Assembly: GCF_001553455.1 (NCBI RefSeq)
Contig: NZ_BBOX01000049.1
Coordinates: forward strand, 1 to 53,355
Length of the DNA stretch: 53,355 bases
Reading direction: 5' to 3'
Source: Streptomyces hygroscopicus subsp. hygroscopicus
GTDB taxonomy: Bacteria > Actinomycetota > Actinomycetes > Streptomycetales > Streptomycetaceae
The translations under genes and the position numbers were made by a program. This document shows, piece by piece, positions 48,609-53,355 of the stretch (position 1 is its first letter; each line of letters starts with the position of its first letter). The notes under the pieces were generated by a model. That model was not told the DNA's origin. It ran no database searches and saw nothing but the letters and a program-made list of their open reading frames with translations.

Positions 48609-50222
48609 TCAGTGGCCGCCCGGGGAGCCCGCCGTGGCGGGCGGGAGGTCGACCTGGACGCCCGGGTCGCCCGCGTCCGCCGTGTAGTCGGCGGCGGTGG
48701 TCTCGTCGATGCCGTCGGGCGCCTTGAGCGCGCGCAGCACCACCGTCAGCACGACGGTCACCAGCACGTTGAGCACGATGGCGGTGAAGCCGATGTAGCC
48801 GATCTCCCCGATGCCGGGGATGTCGGCGGTGTTGCCGAAGTGCCTCTGGGCGCCGCTCGGGGTGTCGTACGCCTTCCACGTGCCGTAGACCATGCCGACC
48901 GCCCAGCCCGCCAGCAGCGCCCAGCGGTGGAACCAGCGGGTGAACAGGCCGCCCACCAGGGCCGGGAAGGTCTGGAGGATCCAGATGCCGCCCAGCAGCT
49001 GGAAGTTGATCGCGACGGTCTTGTCCATGCCCAGCACGAAGATCAGCGCGCCGACCTTCACCAGCAGCGAGACCAGCTTGGAGACCTTGGTCTCCTCCTC
49101 GGCCGAGGCGTTCGGCCGCAGGAAGTCCTTGTAGATGTTGCGGGTGAAGAGGTTCGCCGCGGCGATCGACATGATGGCCGCCGGGACGAGGGCGCCGATG
49201 CCGATCGCGGCGAAGGCGATGCCCGTGAACCAGTCGGGGAACATGTCCTCGAAGAGCTGCGGGATGGCCAGCTGGCCGTTGTCGACCTTCACCCCGGCGG
49301 CGATGGCCATGAAGCCGAGCAGCGCCAGCAGCCCCAGCATCAGCGAGTACAGCGGCAGGATCGTGGTGTTGCGGCGGATCACCTCACGGCTGCGGCTGGA
49401 GAGCGTGGCGGTGATCGAGTGTGGATACATGAACAGGGCGAGCGCCGAGCCCAGGGCCAGGGTGCCGTACGCCCACTGGCCCTCCGCGCCGGGCGCGATC
49501 GCGCCCGCGCCGGCCTTGGTGAACTTGTCGCTCGCCGCGCTGAAGATGTCGTCGAAGCCGCCCAGCTTGATCGGGATGTAGATGATCGCCACCGCGATGA
49601 CGATGTAGATCAGGGTGTCCTTGACGAAGGCGATGAGCGCGGGGGCACGCAGACCCGAGGAGTAGGTGTACGCCGCGAGCACACCGAAGGCGATCAGCAG
49701 CGGCAGGTCCTTGATGAACCAGTTGGTGTTCTCCCCGCCGCCGACGCCCATCACGTCCAGCACCGCCTGGATGCCGACGAGCTGGAGGGCGATGTACGGC
49801 ATGGTGGCGAGGATGCCGGTGATCGCGACGGCCAGCGAGAGCCCCTTGGAGCCGAACCGGCCGCGGACGAAGTCCGAGGTGGTGACGTACCCGTGCTTGT
49901 GCGACACCGACCACAGCCGGGGCAGGAAGGTGAAGATCAGCGGGTAGACCAGGATGGTGTACGGGACCGCGAAGAAACCGGACGCGCCCGCCGCGTAGAT
50001 CGCCGCCGGGACGGCGACGAAGGTGTACGCGGTGTAGAGGTCGCCGCCGAGCAGGAACCAGGTGATCCAGGTGCCGAAGCTGCGGCCGCCCAGCCCCCAT
50101 TCGTCGAGGTTGTTGGCGTTCTCGGCGGCACGCCAGCGCGCGGCCAGGAACCCCATGACCGTGACGACGACGAAGAAGAAGATGAAGACGGCGAGTGCGA
50201 CGCCGTTCACTCCGTCGTTCAT
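48609..50222 (-). CDS. Sodium:solute symporter (SSS family)
   Basis: A 537-residue transporter with about 13 helices. SSS signature regions include GGRSFGTWITWFLLGGDLYTAY, then ATMPYIALQLVGIQ and ALFMYPHS. With DUF3311 beside it, this layout matches MctC-type monocarboxylate (pyruvate/acetate/propionate) uptake systems, but the substrate is inferred. The C-terminal 40 residues are acidic and soluble. ATG 50222 overlaps the DUF3311 stop as ATGA (50219-50222). Confidence 0.9.
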   Translation of the reverse strand: MNDGVNGVALAVFIFFFVVVTVMGFLAARWRAAENANNLDEWGLGGRSFGTWITWFLLGGDLYTAYTFVAVPAAIYAAGASGFFAVPYTILVYPLIFTFLPRLWSVSHKHGYVTTSDFVRGRFGSKGLSLAVAITGILATMPYIALQLVGIQAVLDVMGVGGGENTNWFIKDLPLLIAFGVLAAYTYSSGLRAPALIAFVKDTLIYIVIAVAIIYIPIKLGGFDDIFSAASDKFTKAGAGAIAPGAEGQWAYGTLALGSALALFMYPHSITATLSSRSREVIRRNTTILPLYSLMLGLLALLGFMAIAAGVKVDNGQLAIPQLFEDMFPDWFTGIAFAAIGIGALVPAAIMSIAAANLFTRNIYKDFLRPNASAEEETKVSKLVSLLVKVGALIFVLGMDKTVAINFQLLGGIWILQTFPALVGGLFTRWFHRWALLAGWAVGMVYGTWKAYDTPSGAQRHFGNTADIPGIGEIGYIGFTAIVLNVLVTVVLTVVLRALKAPDGIDETTAADYTADAGDPGVQVDLPPATAGSPGGH

Positions 50223-50479
50223 GCCCCGTCACCCCCCTTGCGCGCCCGCTGCTCGCGGCGGACCAGGACGTAGGCGACCGAGGTCAGGGCGGCCGAGACC
50301 GGCACCCAGAGCATCTGGTACCAGTAGAAGAACGGGATCCCGATGAAGGTCGGCTCGACTTTGGCGTACGAGCCGACCCAGAGCATCCCGACGAAGGGTG
50401 CGATCAGGCAGAGAGCGGCCAGGACGCGCGGCGGCGTGACGACCGGTCTCCTGCCCGGTGCGGTGGACGTGTCTGACAT
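50219..50479 (-). CDS. DUF3311 membrane protein
   Basis: An 86-residue protein with two helices (VLAALCLIAPFVGMLWVGSY and a second after FFYWYQMLW) and a basic tail RREQRARKGG. DUF3311 proteins are found next to SSS transporters as a probable accessory subunit. ATG 50479; GGGAG nine bases upstream. ATGA coupling to the transporter gene supports a fixed ratio. Confidence 0.9.
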   Translation of the reverse strand: MSDTSTAPGRRPVVTPPRVLAALCLIAPFVGMLWVGSYAKVEPTFIGIPFFYWYQMLWVPVSAALTSVAYVLVRREQRARKGGDGA

Positions 50480-50930
50480 GTGGCGGGCTCCCGTCCCCTC
50501 GGCTCATCACCTGCGTCACAGCTGATCATTTGTGCAATGCGCAGGAAATCTAAGCCCGGGGCCGGGCGGCAGTCACTACCCGTCCGTATATCGAAATGAG
50601 AAAGTAAGCCGGTCAGCCGCGGTGCGCCCCGGCCGGGGCGCGGCTCGGCGTCCGGCGGTAGGGCCGCTCGGCGCCCAGCCGTAAGGCCGCTCAGCGCCCA
50701 GCTGTAAGGCCGCTCAGCGCCCAGCCGTAGGGCCGCTCGGCGTCCGGCCGTAGGGCCGCTCCGCGCTCGGCCGTAGGGCCGCTCGGTGTCCGGCCGTACT
50801 GCGGCTGAGGCCCTCTGGCGTAGCGCGGCTCGGTACCCGGCCGTGGTGCGGCCCGCCGCTTCAGGCGCAGGGAGGGCCCGGCTTCAGGCGCGGGGAAGGC
50901 CCGGCCGATCGCCGTAGCGCGGCTCGGCGC
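50480..50930. other. Intergenic region between DUF3311 gene and dasR
   Basis: 451 bases. Adjacent to DUF3311 is an AT-richer leader, presumably with its minus-strand promoter, although no clear -10/-35 pair stands out. From 50658 it is filled by the 23-bp repeats that reach the dasR stop. No gene is supported. Confidence 0.5.
50658..50795. repeat. Six 23-bp tandem repeats downstream of dasR
   Basis: Six consecutive units start at 50658, 50681, 50704, 50727, 50750 and 50773, each with GTA(G/A)GGCCGCTC. Degenerate copies reach 50842. A related unit at 50914-50936 includes the dasR stop (50931-50933), suggesting the array arose from that gene end. Confidence 0.88.
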
Positions 50931-51776
<846 letters not shown>

Positions 51777-51902
51777 TCACCGGTCTTTTGAAGAATTCAG
51801 CGCCTCACATCGTGGCACGGTCCCGGCTCCGGGCGATTCCTCGGTCCGGATGTCGGGAGGTGTCGGTCCGGTAACGGAGCCCACGGTGACTCTTATACAC
51901 CC

Positions 51903-51954
51903 TTGACACCCCTAAAGGTCTAGGCCAAGCTGCGGGGCACTGGTCTGGACCATT
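51903..51954 (+). promoter_or_regulatory. dasA promoter with two DasR (dre) sites
   Basis: ACTGGTCTGGACCATT (51939-51954) is a near-perfect dre palindrome (consensus ACTGGTCTAGACCACT). A second, weaker site with GGTCTAGGCCA lies at 51914-51929, 25 bases upstream. TTGACA at 51903 is a likely -35; the -10 is unclear. DasR should repress here until GlcN-6-P releases it. Confidence 0.85.
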
Positions 51955-51987
51955 AAACCCTGATCCGGTCCTTGTGAGGAGAGTGCT

Positions 51988-53259
51988 GTGAAGCGTGGGC
52001 TCATAGCGGCGACGGGTGTCGCGGCAATGCTGGTATCCGTCGCGGCCTGTGGGTCCGACGGCGACGACGACAAGGCCGGAGCGGATGGTTTTAAGGGGCA
52101 GACGCTGACCGTCTGGGCGATGGACGGCTCCGCGCCCGACGGCTGGACGAAGGATGTCAAGGCCGCTTTTGAGAAGAAGACCGGCGCCACGCTGAAGATC
52201 GAGACCCAGCAGTGGAACGGCATTCAGCAGAAGGTGACCACGGCGCTCTCGGAATCCGACCCGCCGGACGTGCTGGAGATCGGCAATACCCAGACCCCCT
52301 CCTACGCGCAGGCCGGCGGACTGGCCGAGCTGGGCGACCTCAAGAAGTCGATCGGCGCCGACTGGGCGGAGTCCCTCAACAAGTCCGCGGTCTACGACGG
52401 CAAGCAGTACGCGGCGCCGTGGTACGCGTCCAACCGGGTCGTCGTCTACAACAAGAAGATCTGGGCCGAGGCCGGGATCAAGGACACCCCCAAGACCCGT
52501 ACCGAGTTCTTCCGTGACCTCGACGCCATCAAGAAGAAGACCGACGCCGAGCCGATCTACCTCCCGGGCCAGAACTGGTACTTCTTCGACGGGCTGACCA
52601 TCGGCACCGGCGCCGACCTCGTCAAGAAGAGTGGCGACAAGTGGGTCTCCAACCTCGCCGACCCCAAGGTCGGCAAGGCCATGGACATCTACAAGCAGTA
52701 CCAGTCCTTCAGCCAGGCCCCCAAGGACAAGGACGAGGCCACCCCGCAGCAGGGCGAGGTCTTCGCCAAGGGCAGGACCGGCGCCTTCATCGGCATGCCC
52801 TGGGAGGCCGGTGTCGCGATCAAGGCCAACCCGAAGATCGAGAAGGACATCGGCTACTTCACCATCCCGGGTGAGACCGCCGGCAAGCCGGAGGGCGTCT
52901 TCCTCGGCGGCTCCAACCTCGCCGTCGCCGCGGGCAGCGACAAGCAGGAGCTGGCCAAGGAGTTCCTGAAGATCGCGCTCAATGACACCTACGAGGGACA
53001 GCTCGCCAAGGAGGGCGGTGTCATCCCCAACAAGGAGTCGCTCCAGGAGCAGCTCAAGGGCAACCCCGCCGCCCAGGCCGCCGCGCCGGCCGCCGCGAGC
53101 GGCGGCACCACTCCGCTGATCCCCGAATGGGCCCCGGTGGAGAACGCCCCCAACCCGATCAAGACCTATATGACCGCGGTGCTGAACGGTAAGTCACCGG
53201 CCGCCGCCGCGAAGTCGGTCGAGGGCGAGATGAACAAGCGCCTCAGCCAGGAGCACTGA
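51988..53259 (+). CDS. dasA: Chitobiose-binding lipoprotein DasA
   Basis: A 423-residue ABC solute-binding lipoprotein. Signal peptide MKRGLIAATGVAAMLVSVAAC with lipobox VAAC at residues 18-21; then the mature family-1-type fold with LTVWAMDGSAPDG, PDVLEIGNTQTPSY, APWYASNRVVVYNKK and GTGADLVKK. DasA binds N,N'-diacetylchitobiose for import by DasBC. GTG 51988 has GAGGAG upstream. It is controlled by two dre sites and followed within five bases by dasB. Confidence 0.96.
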   Translation: MKRGLIAATGVAAMLVSVAACGSDGDDDKAGADGFKGQTLTVWAMDGSAPDGWTKDVKAAFEKKTGATLKIETQQWNGIQQKVTTALSESDPPDVLEIGNTQTPSYAQAGGLAELGDLKKSIGADWAESLNKSAVYDGKQYAAPWYASNRVVVYNKKIWAEAGIKDTPKTRTEFFRDLDAIKKKTDAEPIYLPGQNWYFFDGLTIGTGADLVKKSGDKWVSNLADPKVGKAMDIYKQYQSFSQAPKDKDEATPQQGEVFAKGRTGAFIGMPWEAGVAIKANPKIEKDIGYFTIPGETAGKPEGVFLGGSNLAVAAGSDKQELAKEFLKIALNDTYEGQLAKEGGVIPNKESLQEQLKGNPAAQAAAPAAASGGTTPLIPEWAPVENAPNPIKTYMTAVLNGKSPAAAAKSVEGEMNKRLSQEH

Positions 53260-53264
53260 GCACG

Positions 53265-53355
53265 ATGGCCGTGGCGACCGAACGCGAGGATCCCGGCCCG
53301 GCGGCGGCCGGGGTCCGCCGGAGCGGGGCACCGCCGGCCCCCGGCCCGGTGGCCC
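53265..53355 (+). CDS. dasB: Chitobiose ABC permease DasB, 3'-partial
   Basis: Only the first 30 codons lie in the window (ATG 53265, MAVATEREDPGPAAAG). They form a hydrophilic Pro/Ala-rich N-terminus. The identity rests on position: it starts five bases after dasA in the same direction, where dasB lies in Streptomyces. No membrane helix is reached, so this call is by synteny alone. Confidence 0.7.
   Translation, partial: MAVATEREDPGPAAAGVRRSGAPPAPGPVA

Noticed and set aside
50658..50795. CRISPR array
   Set aside because: Units are contiguous without unique spacers and no cas gene is near.

Overview
The window is high-GC chromosomal DNA from a Streptomyces or very close relative. The identification rests on gene content and order: catalase beside its Fur-type regulator CatR, the thiol-stress sigma factor gene sigR overlapping its zinc anti-sigma gene rsrA, a class Ia ribonucleotide reductase behind a cobalamin riboswitch, and the chitobiose uptake genes dasA/dasB divergent from dasR. 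Codon use, GTG starts and strong purine-rich ribosome binding sites agree. The species was not determined.

Layout. 1-2520: three AIM24-family genes in one operon, the first entering from outside the window. 2635-8887: Nudix hydrolase and zincin-like metalloprotease, a membrane-tailed SDR, moaE, a one-helix membrane protein, a secreted PDZ/Lon-type protease and a PPA1309-family protein. 9002-14361: a UPF0182 giant membrane protein, then two initiator tRNA genes flanking a Sel1-repeat gene that carries a SigR-type promoter. 14477-17124: catR/catalase with a visible operator, and a CBS protein. 17276-24406: hisN, TetR, SMR transporter, rsgA-aroA, M50 protease, SRAP protein and an alpha/beta hydrolase. 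24476-29418: sigR-rsrA and two HD-domain membrane proteins with a minisatellite between them. 29651-35503: a TPR protein, peptide deformylase, and nrdA-nrdB with riboswitch and paired NrdR boxes. 35530-40578: a sugar locus of two FGGY kinases, a phosphatase and a DeoR regulator. 40781-44935: accessory DNA with a GNAT enzyme, small phage-type proteins, an IPT/TIG protein and a zone of decayed gene fragments. 44948-46865: a whiJ-type set (two DUF397 genes, an XRE regulator, an anti-sigma-type ATPase). 46876-50479: membrane/lipoprotein genes and a DUF3311 plus SSS symporter pair. 50931-53355: dasR, dasA and the start of dasB.

How the genes work together. Redox and stress control recurs: CatR with catalase, SigR with RsrA, SigR-type promoters before sigR, before the Sel1-repeat gene and, more weakly, before the UPF0182 gene, and NrdR plus B12 control of the oxygen-dependent reductase. 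Sugar uptake is represented by the DasR regulon and the FGGY/DeoR locus.

The most unusual pattern is that about ten genes have their last codons and stop codon repeated in tandem just downstream or across the stop, with a different sequence each time. Other points of interest are the double ATGA-linked HD-GYP / Gly-Ser repeat ORF / degenerate HD arrangement, and the head-to-head truncated genes at 43352-44935.
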